64,000 nt of DNA. Source: Olsenella_L kribbiana. Lineage in GTDB: Bacteria; Actinomycetota; Coriobacteriia; Coriobacteriales; Atopobiaceae. A model generated the notes under the pieces. That model had not been told where the DNA came from and made no database searches. It saw nothing but the letters and a program-made list of their open reading frames with translations. The position numbers and the translations under genes were made by a program. Positions 42,608-51,784 of the stretch are shown piece by piece. The stretch lies in NCBI RefSeq assembly GCF_036408795.1, contig NZ_JAZGJP010000004.1, positions 62,001 through 126,000 on the forward strand, written 5' to 3'. How positions within the stretch are numbered: the first letter of the stretch is position 1; every line of letters starts with the position of its first letter.

Positions 42608-43246
42608 CTACTCCTCCTTTCCAGAATCGGCGGCAGATGCAGCAGGCGCTGCCTCTGCAGTTGCGGAAGCAGGAGCCTCATCGGCCTTGGCAGGCTCGGA
42701 AGGCGTCTCGGCCTTCGCTGCCTTATGGTCTTTGGGCGTCATGGCATAGAGCGCAGCGAGATCGGGCTCCTTCGGAGCCTCATCCTCGCCTTCAGGCAGA
42801 TCCTCGTCGGAATCGGCGCCAGCAAAGGACTCGCCGACCTCGTCCTTCTCGTTCTCGTCGAAGGCAGCCTGCTTCTTCTCGTCGGCAGCAGCAGACTCCT
42901 TGGCCTTGCGCTCTGCCTCGAGACGAGCCTTGCGCTCGGCAAAGGTCTCGGGCTTCTTTGCAGAAGCAACGGCTTCTGCACCCTCGGCACCTTCGATATC
43001 TGCATCCTCGGCCTGGGCAGCCTTTGCCTGCTCGGCACGCTTCTTCGCGGCCGGCTCGTTCATGCCCGAGTTGATCGGGTCGACGATCTCGGACTGCACG
43101 ACCTTCGTCACGCTGTCCTGAGCATCGCGGAACTGGCGGATCGCACGGCCGACCGTGCGTCCCATGCCCGGCAGCTTGTCAGGCCCGAAGATGAGGAATG
43201 CGAAGATCAAGATCAGCGCAAGCTCGGTTTCACTTATGCCAAACAC
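42608..43246 (-). CDS. tatA: TatA/TatB-family translocase subunit
   Basis: A 212-residue protein with the TatA/B N-terminus: one membrane helix (ELALILIFAFLIF), the FGPDKLPGMGR hinge and an amphipathic helix. A long acidic/Ala-rich tail of about 140 residues follows, much longer than usual TatA. Only one TatA-type gene is in the operon, so it may serve both TatA and TatB roles. GTG 43246 has GGAGG upstream. Confidence 0.9.
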   Translation of the reverse strand: MFGISETELALILIFAFLIFGPDKLPGMGRTVGRAIRQFRDAQDSVTKVVQSEIVDPINSGMNEPAAKKRAEQAKAAQAEDADIEGAEGAEAVASAKKPETFAERKARLEAERKAKESAAADEKKQAAFDENEKDEVGESFAGADSDEDLPEGEDEAPKEPDLAALYAMTPKDHKAAKAETPSEPAKADEAPASATAEAAPAASAADSGKEE

Positions 43247-43289
43247 GCGTCATACCTCCATAAACGCCGGATCGAACAAGAGAACAGAC

Positions 43290-43601
43290 CTACTCCGTGA
43301 CATTGAGCTCGCCGTTCACGCCGAGAAGCGCAAGCACGCGCGAGACATTGCGCTGCGGGCGGACGATCGTGAAGCGCACGCCTGCATCCTTTGCAGCGTG
43401 TGCCGCTCCCACAAGCACGCCGATGCCGGTGGAGTCGATATAGGGGACGTTCTCCATTGCGACAGCGACCTCTTTGGCGCCGGAAGCAAGGGCGGCCTCG
43501 AGGGCCTGCCTGAGCTCAGGTGCATTCGAGACGTCGACTTCGCCCGTCACGCTGACCTTGGCCACGCCTTCCTGCGTGGATGTTTCTATAGAGAGTGCCA
43601 T
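43290..43601 (-). CDS. STAS-domain anti-sigma factor antagonist-like protein
   Basis: A 103-residue SpoIIAA/RsbV-type protein with the phosphorylatable Ser in YIDSTGIGVLVGA. In known systems such proteins release a sigma factor from an anti-sigma kinase when dephosphorylated. No kinase or sigma factor gene is adjacent, so its partner is elsewhere or the role differs. It sits between the TPR-protein and tat genes and may be co-transcribed with both. Confidence 0.9.
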   Translation of the reverse strand: MALSIETSTQEGVAKVSVTGEVDVSNAPELRQALEAALASGAKEVAVAMENVPYIDSTGIGVLVGAAHAAKDAGVRFTIVRPQRNVSRVLALLGVNGELNVTE

Positions 43602-43631
43602 GAGAGATTTCCTTTCTCCTGGATGAATTCC

Positions 43632-44537
43632 TTAGAGGCCGGTGCCCGACTCGTTCGAGAGCGTGTTCGAGAGGCCCGTCGACGTCGACGAAGACGAAGA
43701 TGTGGAGCTCGAGCTCGAAGACGACGAGGATTCGGAGGCGGCGATGGACGAGAGCTGCCGCTGCGCGAACGACTTCGAGCCGTACTCGTCATTCGGCTCG
43801 ACGGCAATCGCCTTGTTGTAGGCGTTCTTCGCGGAGTCCGTGCTGCCTTTCACCTGATAGAGCATGCCGAGATTCGCCCAGGCGGGACCATAGTTCGGAT
43901 CTTCCTGCGTGAGTGCCTCGAGCGAGGAGATCGCATCGTCCGTGTCGCCTGCATAGTACTGGCAGAGCGCCCGGTCGACCTTCACGGCAGAGGAGTCGTT
44001 GAGTGCCAGATACTTGTCATAGGTGGCAACAGCATTGTCGAGCACGTCGTAGGCATGGCTCGTGTCGGCATCTGCCGAGCTCGCCTGCAGGAGCGCGACA
44101 CCCCACTTCATATAGTCATTGCCCATGTTGAGAAGAGCAGCAAGATTGTTGGGGTCGGAATCGAGCTTCTTCTGCTGCGCGTCGACAAGCGCCTGGTAGC
44201 GTGAATCGATTGCGTCGGCGGAGCTGTCGTCAGACGAGGAGTCCGAGCTGTCGGAAGATGTATCGGACGTCTGGGAGCTGTCCTGGGAGTCTGCACTCGA
44301 ATTTCCCGCTGCCAGATAGGTGAGCGACGGCAGCATCATGGAGAGCGCCATGAGGACGATGAAGACGATGAGGACAATGCGGACCGGCAGGCTCACAGGC
44401 TCTCCGGGCTTCCAGTGCGCGCCCTTCGACTTCTTCGCGCTCTTTGCGGCCGGAGCGCTCTTCTGCGACGTCTTCTGCGTGGCAGACGCAGCAGCACCCT
44501 TGGCCTTGCGTGCGCTTCCCTGTGTCTTCTTCGGCAT
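43632..44537 (-). CDS. membrane-anchored TPR protein
   Basis: A 301-residue protein: a Lys/Ala-rich cytoplasmic N-terminus, one membrane helix near residues 55-75 (VRIVLIVFIVLMALSMMLP), a Ser/Asp-rich linker, then TPR-like helices (NLAALLNMGNDYMKWG, YGPAWANLGMLYQVKG) and a Ser-rich tail. TPR units bind other proteins. ATG 44537 is chosen because the AAGGAG ribosome site lies inside the codons that follow an earlier ATG. The substrate or partner is unknown. Confidence 0.82.
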   Translation of the reverse strand: MPKKTQGSARKAKGAAASATQKTSQKSAPAAKSAKKSKGAHWKPGEPVSLPVRIVLIVFIVLMALSMMLPSLTYLAAGNSSADSQDSSQTSDTSSDSSDSSSDDSSADAIDSRYQALVDAQQKKLDSDPNNLAALLNMGNDYMKWGVALLQASSADADTSHAYDVLDNAVATYDKYLALNDSSAVKVDRALCQYYAGDTDDAISSLEALTQEDPNYGPAWANLGMLYQVKGSTDSAKNAYNKAIAVEPNDEYGSKSFAQRQLSSIAASESSSSSSSSSTSSSSSTSTGLSNTLSNESGTGL

Positions 44538-44664
44538 TGCGACGAGCTCCTTCTTCATTGCATGGCTCCCAAGCATCATACGACGCTGTCCAAGACAGCC
44601 ATCATACGTCCGCCATACATACTATGTTTGCTGCCATCCAGCAATTGTTGATGAACACCCATAT

Positions 44665-44699
44665 TAAAGTAACACCTCCCGCAGGTTGTGCGGGAGGTG
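44665..44699 (-). terminator. intrinsic terminator after the aminotransferase
   Basis: CACCTCCCGCA (44673-44683) and TGCGGGAGGTG (44689-44699) pair perfectly around a five-base loop. On the minus strand TTACTTTAATAT follows. It lies 29 bases after the aminotransferase stop. Confidence 0.85.
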
Positions 44700-44727
44700 C
44701 CAAAGAGTGTGAAGATTCTCCGGAGAG

Positions 44728-46014
44728 CTATGCGCGCGCTTCGCGGGCAAGGCGTGCCGAGACGAGCTTCACGGCGACAACGAAGACATCGAGCGCACGG
44801 CCGAGATCCTCGATCTTCGGGAATGTCGGGGCGATGCGGATGTTCGTATCGTAGGGGTCGTGTCCATACGGCCAGGTGGCACCAGCTGCCGTGAGCTTCA
44901 CGCCGATCTCTGCACAGAGCGACACGATCCTTGTGGCCGAGCCCTTGGGGCCATCGAAGGAGACGAAGTAGCCGCCACGCGGATGGGTCCATGTCGCGAC
45001 GCCGAGGTCGGAGAGGCCCTCCGTGAGCTTCGACTCGACGAGCTCGAAGCGCGGACGGACGATGGCAGCATGCTTCATCATGTGCTCGTGGATGGTCTTC
45101 ATGTCCTTCAGGAACAGCACGTGGGCATACTGGGAGATCTTCTCCGGCGAGACGCGCATGACGGAGAAGGCCTCACGGATCTCTGCCATGTCGGCAGGAG
45201 ATGCTGTCATGAAGGCGATGCCATTCGACGGGAACGTGATCTTGGCCGTGGAGCCGAACTCGTAGACGAGGTCGGTCGTGCCTGCCTCTGCCATGGCCTC
45301 GAAGATGTTGAGGAGATGGTCCCCCTCCTCGTAGAAGTCGTGCACGGCGTAGGCATTGTCCCAGAAGATGCGGAAGTCGGGTGCCGCCGGATGGAGGTTC
45401 GCGAAGGCACGGACAACCTCGTCCGAATACGTGATGCCAGTCGGGTTCTCGTACTTCGGCACGCACCAGATGCCCTTGACCGTCGGGTCGCCCTCGACGA
45501 GGCGGCGCACCATGTCCATGTCGGGACCGTCTGCCTTCAGGGGAACCGGCACGTTCTCGATTCCGTAGTAAGCCGTGACCTTGAAGTGGCGGTCATATCC
45601 CGGAGACGGGCAGAGGAACTTGACCTTGCCCTGCTCGCACCAAGGCTTGTTCCCTGCGATGCCGTGCGTATAGGCGTGGCAGACAACGTCGTGCATGAGG
45701 TTCAGGCTCGAAGAGCCGATAACGACGACATTGGCAGGATCGACACCAAGGTAGTCGGCCGCAAGGCGACGTGCCGACGGCAGGCCATCCGGACCTCCGT
45801 AGTTGTTCACCTGGAGCGTGCCATCCATCAGATCGGAATGGGAATTCACGAGGTCGAGCATCGGACGGGAGAGGTCAGTCTGCTCGGGCGACGGCTTGCC
45901 ACGCGTCATATCGAGCGCAAGCCCCTGCGCCTTGAGATCTTCAACCTCCTGCTCGAGCTCCGCGATAGTGCGGTCGAGCTCTTCGGTCTCCATGCTTTCA
46001 TATACGTTGCCCAT
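44728..46014 (-). CDS. class Ic aspartate aminotransferase-like enzyme
   Basis: PLP-dependent aminotransferase of 428 residues, resembling the PF12897 (class Ic) aspartate aminotransferases. Features: ALDMTRGKPSPEQ start, NNYGGPDGLPSAR, PKYENPTG, the WDNAYAVHDF Asp/Tyr pair that holds PLP, and the PLP-binding Lys in FGSTAKITF. It would link aspartate or another amino acid to its keto acid. ATG 46014 has AGGGAGGCCCC upstream. It stands alone between a divergent small gene and its terminator. Confidence 0.9.
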   Translation of the reverse strand: MGNVYESMETEELDRTIAELEQEVEDLKAQGLALDMTRGKPSPEQTDLSRPMLDLVNSHSDLMDGTLQVNNYGGPDGLPSARRLAADYLGVDPANVVVIGSSSLNLMHDVVCHAYTHGIAGNKPWCEQGKVKFLCPSPGYDRHFKVTAYYGIENVPVPLKADGPDMDMVRRLVEGDPTVKGIWCVPKYENPTGITYSDEVVRAFANLHPAAPDFRIFWDNAYAVHDFYEEGDHLLNIFEAMAEAGTTDLVYEFGSTAKITFPSNGIAFMTASPADMAEIREAFSVMRVSPEKISQYAHVLFLKDMKTIHEHMMKHAAIVRPRFELVESKLTEGLSDLGVATWTHPRGGYFVSFDGPKGSATRIVSLCAEIGVKLTAAGATWPYGHDPYDTNIRIAPTFPKIEDLGRALDVFVVAVKLVSARLAREARA

Positions 46015-46133
46015 GGGGCCTCCCTCATCGTTGCTGCACAGGGAGTCCTGCATCTCCCTGCACGTGATGCATGCTTTACAAGTATAGGTGCATTCTGGAT
46101 GACAGATGCATCCTCCTTGCTATCATGTCACAT

Positions 46134-46442
46134 ATGAGAAACCATGCATCTGCCCCGCACAGGGGCCACAGCACACACAAGACGCTCCGCACGAACGAGC
46201 GCTCGGATGAATACGGCGAGCTGCAGCACCTGGTAGACGAGCTCTACCAGGGCAACATGAGCGGCTCCGTCTCGAGCATCGATGTGATCACGCGAGGCGA
46301 GGTGGACGACCTTGGCCCCGACCTCATGGAGGTCTTGGAGCTCCTGCCTTCGGGCTCCTACAAGCGGGCACGCCTCTGCGACCAGCTGAACTCCATCATC
46401 ACGGCACATGGCTGGGGCTACACGTACGGCACCGTGGAGTAG
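46134..46442 (+). CDS. small hypothetical protein divergent from the aminotransferase
   Basis: A 102-residue soluble protein with a His/Arg-rich N-terminus and an ordered acidic core (GELQHLVDELYQGN, then EVLELLPSGSYKRARLCDQLN), ending in an aromatic tail (GWGYTY). No family is recognised. ATG 46134 or 46125 could be the start; neither has a ribosome site, so a leaderless message is possible. Codon use matches the neighbours and a terminator follows, which supports a real gene. Confidence 0.65.
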   Translation: MRNHASAPHRGHSTHKTLRTNERSDEYGELQHLVDELYQGNMSGSVSSIDVITRGEVDDLGPDLMEVLELLPSGSYKRARLCDQLNSIITAHGWGYTYGTVE

Positions 46443-46481
46443 GCCTGCATATATATATCTCTTGCCATCAGAAGAGAAAGC

Positions 46482-46516
46482 GAAGGGCGCATCCGGCTGT
46501 ACCGGTGCGCCCCTTC
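46482..46516. terminator. terminator between convergent genes
   Basis: GAAGGGCGCATCCGG and CCGGTGCGCCCCTTC pair around CTGTA with one bulge and one G-U pair. It lies between the rightward small gene and the leftward nhaA gene and can serve both. Confidence 0.75.
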
Positions 46517-46533
46517 TGCATGAGCATCTCTAT

Positions 46534-47994
46534 CTATGAGGCTCTCTCGGAGGCCTTGTCGGGCTCCTTCTTCCTTCCCTTCGTGACCGCATCGGCGATG
46601 TGGATGAAGGCAAGACCCAAAAGCGCCGATGTCACGGAAGCGGCAAGGATGGCGCACTTGGCCTCGAGCTGCTCCTGTGCATCTGCGAAGGCAAGGCCGG
46701 AGATCAGGATCGACATCGTGAAGCCGACGCCGCCCATAAGCCCCATCGTGATGGCCTGCTTCACATCCATGCCGCGGGGAAGCTTCGCGAAGCCGAGCTT
46801 CACAAGCACGAGCGTCACGAGGATGATGCCCAAGGGCTTCCCGAGGACCGCACCGAAGTAGGCGCCGCGCGTGACCGAGCCAGCAAGCACGGCTGCCATA
46901 TCGACACCGACAAGACGCACCTGGGCATTCACGAACGCGAAGACCGGCAGAATGAAGAAGTTCGTGAAGACGGAGAAGTAGCGCTCGACACGGCGCAGGG
47001 GCGGCGTCGCATGATGGAGGACGCGCTCTGCGATGTAGGCATGCTCCGTGAAGTCATGCTGGCCAAGGATGTGGGACTCATCGTCGTATACATCATCAAG
47101 CGCTGCCGACTCCTGCGAGAGCCAGTCTCCCAGACTCGAGAGACGGATGTCACTCTTGCCGGGAAGCGTGAAGGCAAGGATGACGCCAGCAAGGGTGGCA
47201 TGGATGCCGGAGTTGTACATGCAAAACCACAGCACGAGGCCGACAATCAGGTAGGGCTTTACCGAGTAGACCTTTGCATGGTTGAGCGCCATGAGGACCA
47301 GCACGACGATAGCGGAAGCTGCGCACCAGGCAATATCGGGCGACTGCCCATAGAAGAGGGCAATCACGACGATTGCGAGGATATCGTCTGCAATAGCAAG
47401 CGTCTGGAAGAAGACCTTCGTCGAGACAGCGATGCGATCTCCTGCAAGAGACATGACGCCGAGCGCGAAGGCAATGTCGGTTGCGATCGGCACAGCCCAG
47501 CCATGGGGAGCGCCGCCCTGCGCATTGAAGGCAAGATAGATGAGCGCAGGGCAGGCGACGCCGCCAACCGCTGCAAGCATCGGCACGGCAGCCTGACGGG
47601 GATTTGCAAGCTCCCCTACCGTCATCTCGTATTTGAGCTCGATGCCGACCTCGAGGAAGAATATTGCCATCAGAAAGTCGTTCACGAAGCCTTCGAGCGA
47701 GAGCTCGCCCACGAAGCTGCCGAGACGTATCTCGACCGGCCACCTGAGCGCCGACTCCACCACCTCGTAGGCAGGCGTATTCGCAACGAGCACGGCCAGA
47801 AGGGCGCAGATGACCATGGCGCCAGCGGCAATCGTGCTGTTCGACGTGATCTCCCGGAATGCGCTCCTGACGCCGAGGCGGCGCAGGACCTGCTCTTCCT
47901 CTATGACAGGAGACAGCGCCTCGGGCAGGGACCCATCCTGGGAAAAAGCAGTTGATTCGTTCTGCCGTGTCTGATCCAGCTTCTCTTCGGCCAT
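46534..47994 (-). CDS. nhaA: Na+/H+ antiporter NhaA
   Basis: A 486-residue membrane antiporter that exports sodium in exchange for protons. The ion site is the double Asp in AIADDILAIV; IATDIAFALGV and FFLEVGIELK are also conserved. A 50-residue acidic N-terminus and a cytoplasmic insertion of about 45 residues between helices (around LDDVYDDESHILG) make it longer than the E. coli protein of about 390 residues. ATG 47994 has GGAGGCGAAC upstream. Confidence 0.95.
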   Translation of the reverse strand: MAEEKLDQTRQNESTAFSQDGSLPEALSPVIEEEQVLRRLGVRSAFREITSNSTIAAGAMVICALLAVLVANTPAYEVVESALRWPVEIRLGSFVGELSLEGFVNDFLMAIFFLEVGIELKYEMTVGELANPRQAAVPMLAAVGGVACPALIYLAFNAQGGAPHGWAVPIATDIAFALGVMSLAGDRIAVSTKVFFQTLAIADDILAIVVIALFYGQSPDIAWCAASAIVVLVLMALNHAKVYSVKPYLIVGLVLWFCMYNSGIHATLAGVILAFTLPGKSDIRLSSLGDWLSQESAALDDVYDDESHILGQHDFTEHAYIAERVLHHATPPLRRVERYFSVFTNFFILPVFAFVNAQVRLVGVDMAAVLAGSVTRGAYFGAVLGKPLGIILVTLVLVKLGFAKLPRGMDVKQAITMGLMGGVGFTMSILISGLAFADAQEQLEAKCAILAASVTSALLGLAFIHIADAVTKGRKKEPDKASERAS

Positions 47995-48206
47995 GTTCGC
48001 CTCCATATGCGGTATCCGATACTGATTGTCATATACACATATATACCTTACCGGAACCGCTTGAAGAAAGGGACAGGTGTCGGTGCAGGCTAGCCTGTCC
48101 ATAAGGTGTACATTTCATAGCAGCTCCATGCGATGCAGCTGCCAGGCAAGCGCGTCCCAGGAACGGGTAGGAACCAAGCAATAACCTGCAATCATCGGAG
48201 GCATCC

Positions 48207-49088
48207 GTGAACGACCAGCGTATTGCGGTCCTGTGCGACAGTGGAACCGATACTCCCGAAGCATTCGTGCATGCACACGACGTGAGGGTCGTGCCGCTGC
48301 GCATCAACTATTCCGATGGCACAAGCTACCAGAGCGGTGTCGATATCACGGCGGACGAGGTGATCGAGCGCTTCAAAGACGAGATACCGACGACGTCGCT
48401 TCCGACACCCGAGGCAATACGCCAGGCGCTCGAGCAGGCGAAGGCGGACGGCTACGAGAAGGCTGTGATCGTGACGATCTCCTCGGGCCTTTCTGCAACC
48501 TTCCAGACGGCCGAGCTCGTAGCCCATATGATGGACGATTTCCCGATCGTCTGCATCGACACGAAGAACATCGGCCTTGCTGCCGGCATGGTCGTGCAGC
48601 GTGCGGTCGAGCTCATCGAGTCAGGCGTGCCCTTCGAAGAGCTCGAAGCGCGCCTCACGAAAGCCGCCGAGAACACCCGTGTCTTCTTCAGCTGCAAGAC
48701 GCTCGAGTATCTGCGCAAGGGCGGCCGCATCAACGAGGCGACCTACCGTCTTGGCTCGATGCTCAACATCAAGCCTGTCATCAGCTGCGACAAGCAGGGC
48801 TACTACTTCGCGGTCAAGAAGGCCCGCGGCTGGGAGAAGGCCCTTGCGACAGAGGTGAAGCTTGCCCGCGAATGGTCCGTCTTCTTCGATAAGGTCCGTC
48901 TCGGCATCTGCTGCACGAATGCCCTCGATGTCTTCGACGAGATGGAGGAGAAGCTCAGAGCGGCTGTCCCCAACGCGCTTCCTGACATCCAGCGCACGCT
49001 CATCTCCCCCGACCTTCTGATCCACACCGGGCCTGAACTTGTCGGCGTCTCCGTGATACCGGCAACGGAGGAGGACCCTGCCCGGTAG
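48207..49088 (+). CDS. DegV family fatty-acid-binding protein
   Basis: A 293-residue DegV/FakB protein: IAVLCDSGTDTPEAF start, PTTSLPTPEAI, the ISSGLSATFQTA lipid loop, and LEYLRKGGRIN. It would present bound fatty acid to a FakA-type kinase. GTG 48207 has GGAGG upstream. It lies 75 bp before pyrE on the same strand. This is the second DegV in the window, and the two probably differ in fatty acid preference. Confidence 0.92.
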   Translation: MNDQRIAVLCDSGTDTPEAFVHAHDVRVVPLRINYSDGTSYQSGVDITADEVIERFKDEIPTTSLPTPEAIRQALEQAKADGYEKAVIVTISSGLSATFQTAELVAHMMDDFPIVCIDTKNIGLAAGMVVQRAVELIESGVPFEELEARLTKAAENTRVFFSCKTLEYLRKGGRINEATYRLGSMLNIKPVISCDKQGYYFAVKKARGWEKALATEVKLAREWSVFFDKVRLGICCTNALDVFDEMEEKLRAAVPNALPDIQRTLISPDLLIHTGPELVGVSVIPATEEDPAR

Positions 49089-49162
49089 CACAGGATGCAC
49101 AGAGCTCCATATGTGAGACAATGGGCAGGACATGGCAGGAAGTGCAAGCGAGGAAGGCATTC

Positions 49163-49828
49163 ATGGAAGACTATCAGCGCGAATTCATCGACTTTATGGT
49201 AGACAGCCACGTGCTCAAGTTCGGCAGCTTCACCCTGAAGAGCGGGCGCCAATCCCCCTTCTTCATGAATGCCGGTGCCTATGTGACAGGCGCCCAGCTC
49301 CATGAGCTGGGACGCTTCTATGCGAAGGCCATCCACGACAACTTCGGCCTCGACTTCGATGTCGTGTTCGGTCCCGCCTACAAGGGCATTCCTCTGGCCG
49401 TCGTCACCGCCATCGCCTTGGACGAACTGTATGGCAAGGAGGTCGCCTACTGCGCTGACCGCAAGGAGGCCAAGGACCATGGTGCCGACAAGGGCAACTT
49501 CCTCGGAGCATCCCTGAAGGACGGCGACCGTGTCGTGATCGTCGAGGATGTCACGACCTCCGGCAAGTCCATCGACGAGACCTACCCGAAGCTCAAGGCA
49601 GCTGCCGATGTGGATGTGAAGGGCCTCATCGTCTCCCTGAACCGCATGGAGGTCGGCAAGGGCGGCGTCAAGAGCGCCCAGGACGAGATCCAGGAACGCT
49701 ATGGCTTCCCTGTCGCCAGCATCGTGAGCATGAAGGATGTCCGCGAGGCGCTGACCGGTACTCTCATCACGCCCGAGCTCGACAAGGCGCTCGATGCCTA
49801 CTATGCACAGTACGGCGCCAAGGAATAG
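49163..49828 (+). CDS. pyrE: orotate phosphoribosyltransferase
   Basis: A 221-residue enzyme of pyrimidine synthesis that joins orotate to PRPP. The PRPP loop is VIVEDVTTSGKSI; FTLKSGRQSPFF and GPAYKGIPLAV are the orotate and phosphate contacts. ATG 49163 has GAGGAAGG upstream. It is not in a pyr operon here; it pairs with a degV gene and ends at a strong hairpin. Confidence 0.96.
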   Translation: MEDYQREFIDFMVDSHVLKFGSFTLKSGRQSPFFMNAGAYVTGAQLHELGRFYAKAIHDNFGLDFDVVFGPAYKGIPLAVVTAIALDELYGKEVAYCADRKEAKDHGADKGNFLGASLKDGDRVVIVEDVTTSGKSIDETYPKLKAAADVDVKGLIVSLNRMEVGKGGVKSAQDEIQERYGFPVASIVSMKDVREALTGTLITPELDKALDAYYAQYGAKE

Positions 49829-49863
49829 CAGAAGAGCTTCCCTTCTCCTTGCGCCCACAGCGA

Positions 49864-49896
49864 AGGCGCCCCAGGAACGCATCTCCTGGGGCGCCT
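49864..49896. terminator. bidirectional hairpin between pyrE and the VWA operon
   Basis: AGGCGCCCCAGGA (49864-49876) pairs perfectly with TCCTGGGGCGCCT (49884-49896). It separates convergent genes. No T-run is seen on either strand, so termination may rest on the stem alone. Confidence 0.75.
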
Positions 49897-49931
49897 CCTC
49901 ATATGTATCTCCAGTGCGGCACGGGCACTGC

Positions 49932-50255
49932 CTAGCAGCCGCAGCCTTCCGACTCCGTGAGCTCGGAGCGCACGACGGATCGCAGATGCTCCTCCGCTTC
50001 GCGCATGGCTTCGCTGTCTCCCGACTTCCGTGCCGCACGGTAGGCATTCATGGCCTGGAAGAAGGCAGTCTGGGTCGGATCTTCGTCTGCATCCTTCTTC
50101 CCTTCGGGCTCCTTCATGCTCCCAAAGGTGTGGACAGACGATTCAGGCGCTTCGTCCTTCTGGCTGCTCCCAAGCGCCTCTTCGAGCGCCTCGGACATCT
50201 TGTAGCCCGACTTTGCCAGATCGTCTGCCAGGGTATGGCTCTCGTTTTTGCTCAC
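49932..50255 (-). CDS. small acidic protein with a C-terminal Cys-Gly-Cys
   Basis: A 107-residue, highly charged, mostly helical protein ending in GCGC. It shows no family signature. GTG 50255 overlaps the stop of the AAA+ gene as GTGA, so it is the last gene of the four-gene MoxR/VWA operon. Its helix AFFQAMNAYRAARKSGDSEA resembles a short protein-binding helix. It may be an adaptor for the ATPase. Confidence 0.7.
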   Translation of the reverse strand: MSKNESHTLADDLAKSGYKMSEALEEALGSSQKDEAPESSVHTFGSMKEPEGKKDADEDPTQTAFFQAMNAYRAARKSGDSEAMREAEEHLRSVVRSELTESEGCGC

Positions 50256-51778
50256 GCAAGTCCCTCCAGCTTGTCTACCTCGTTCAGAAGCTGCGTACTC
50301 CTGTCATGGAACATGAGGCCGCGGCTGTGCTCCACGAACTTCTTCGACCCATGCTCCGCCACGAAGTGCATGAAGTCCGGATCCACCGCCAGGCGTGTCA
50401 TGAATATCAGCATCTCCTGGGAGTCGCCGTAGGCATCGTTCACGAAGTCGATTGCACAGTCGATCTTCGAGACGAACTCCTTCGAGCCAGCGCCGAGGTC
50501 GCGCACCATCGCGTTGAAGCTCTCCTTGGCCGCATTGTAGGCATCCTCCTGGCTGAGAGAGCCTCCTGCCTGTGCGACGGCGCGGGCGACTGCCTTCCTG
50601 ATGGCCTCGAGGATCTCCCCTTTCTTCGCCTCTGCCATCTGGCGGGCACCCGAGGCAAAGCCGGATGCGACAAGGCGCCTGAGCTCGAGCTGGCACTCGT
50701 TCTCCTGTGCTGTGAGCGATGCCAGGAGCGACACGCCGGAATCGGCCTCCTTGAGCTTTGCCAGAATCTGGCGCACCTCGAGGAGCGCCTTCTTCCTTGC
50801 AGTCAGGCGGTGCACATCGCCCAGGAGCACATCGAGCAGCAGGTTCACGAGGGCGACTCGCTCGTCGAACGGTGCCTCCTTTGCACGGTCTTTCAGCTCC
50901 TCGCCGGCAGCGCCCGAAAGGATCGCGGAAACCTGGTAATCGTCCTGGTACTTCTCGAAGAGCTCGAGATAAAGGCTGAAGTCCTCTGCGATCTCCTGGT
51001 CCTGGAGATACTGGGCAATCAGGTTGAGGTCGACAGAAAGTCCCTCATGCTCGTAGGCCAGGATCATGCGGGAGAGGTCTTCCCAGCCACGGGCCGTCAC
51101 GATGCTTGTGCTCTCCACGCCCGCATGGACATGGTAGAAGTTCTGCGGCTTGTTTGTGAGGTACGTGAGGATGGCAGGATGCACGCCGTGCGTTGTCGCA
51201 TAGTCCATCCAGACATCGAGGTCGGGCTCGATGTCGATCCTTTTCATGCGGTCGAGCATGGCGGCATCGAACTCGCGGGCGCTCCTGTTGTACTCAGGCG
51301 GATTGCCGGCCGTCACGATGACCCAGCCGACAGGCAGCTTGTGCTGGCCGAACGTCTTGTACTGCAGGAACTGGAGCATGGCGGGAGCGAGCGTCTCGCT
51401 CACGCAGTTGACCTCGTCGAGGAAGATGATGCCCTCAGGAATGCCTGTGCGCTCGATTGCGTCATAGGTGGCTGCAATGATCTCGGACATCGTGTAGCGC
51501 GAGACTTTGTACCCCTTCCCGCCATACGTCGCATCGGCGATATAGGGAAGTCCCAGTGCCGACTGCCTCGTGTGGTGCGTCATCGAGTACGAGACGAAGT
51601 TGACGCCGAGCTCCTCTGCGACCTCCGAGACGATAGCGGTCTTGCCGATGCCCGGAGGGCCCATCATGATGAGAGGGCGCTGCATCTGGGGCGGAATCAG
51701 ATAGAGCCCGTTCTCGTCCTTTGCGAGATACGCACGCACGGCGCCCTTGATCTGCTCTGTCGCTGTCTTGATGTTCAT
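50252..51778 (-). CDS. MoxR-type AAA+ ATPase
   Basis: A 508-residue ATPase. Walker A is MMGPPGIGKTA, Walker B is IIFLDEVN, sensor 1 is VTAGNPPEYN, and an Arg-rich MLDRMKRIDI follows. The C-terminal 200 residues are helical and unrelated to the common short MoxR. MoxR ATPases typically work with a VWA-domain partner to remodel or insert metal into a target. That partner is the gene just upstream (7 bp gap). ATG 51778 has AGGGAAGC upstream. Confidence 0.88.
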   Translation of the reverse strand: MNIKTATEQIKGAVRAYLAKDENGLYLIPPQMQRPLIMMGPPGIGKTAIVSEVAEELGVNFVSYSMTHHTRQSALGLPYIADATYGGKGYKVSRYTMSEIIAATYDAIERTGIPEGIIFLDEVNCVSETLAPAMLQFLQYKTFGQHKLPVGWVIVTAGNPPEYNRSAREFDAAMLDRMKRIDIEPDLDVWMDYATTHGVHPAILTYLTNKPQNFYHVHAGVESTSIVTARGWEDLSRMILAYEHEGLSVDLNLIAQYLQDQEIAEDFSLYLELFEKYQDDYQVSAILSGAAGEELKDRAKEAPFDERVALVNLLLDVLLGDVHRLTARKKALLEVRQILAKLKEADSGVSLLASLTAQENECQLELRRLVASGFASGARQMAEAKKGEILEAIRKAVARAVAQAGGSLSQEDAYNAAKESFNAMVRDLGAGSKEFVSKIDCAIDFVNDAYGDSQEMLIFMTRLAVDPDFMHFVAEHGSKKFVEHSRGLMFHDRSTQLLNEVDKLEGLA

Positions 51779-51784
51779 GCTTCC

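Noticed and set aside
39027..42749. A 1240-codon open frame on the plus strand
   Set aside because: It lies entirely opposite topA, tatC and tatA, whose families are certain. Its protein is Arg/Leu/Asp-rich without motifs, a known by-product of high-GC codon use.
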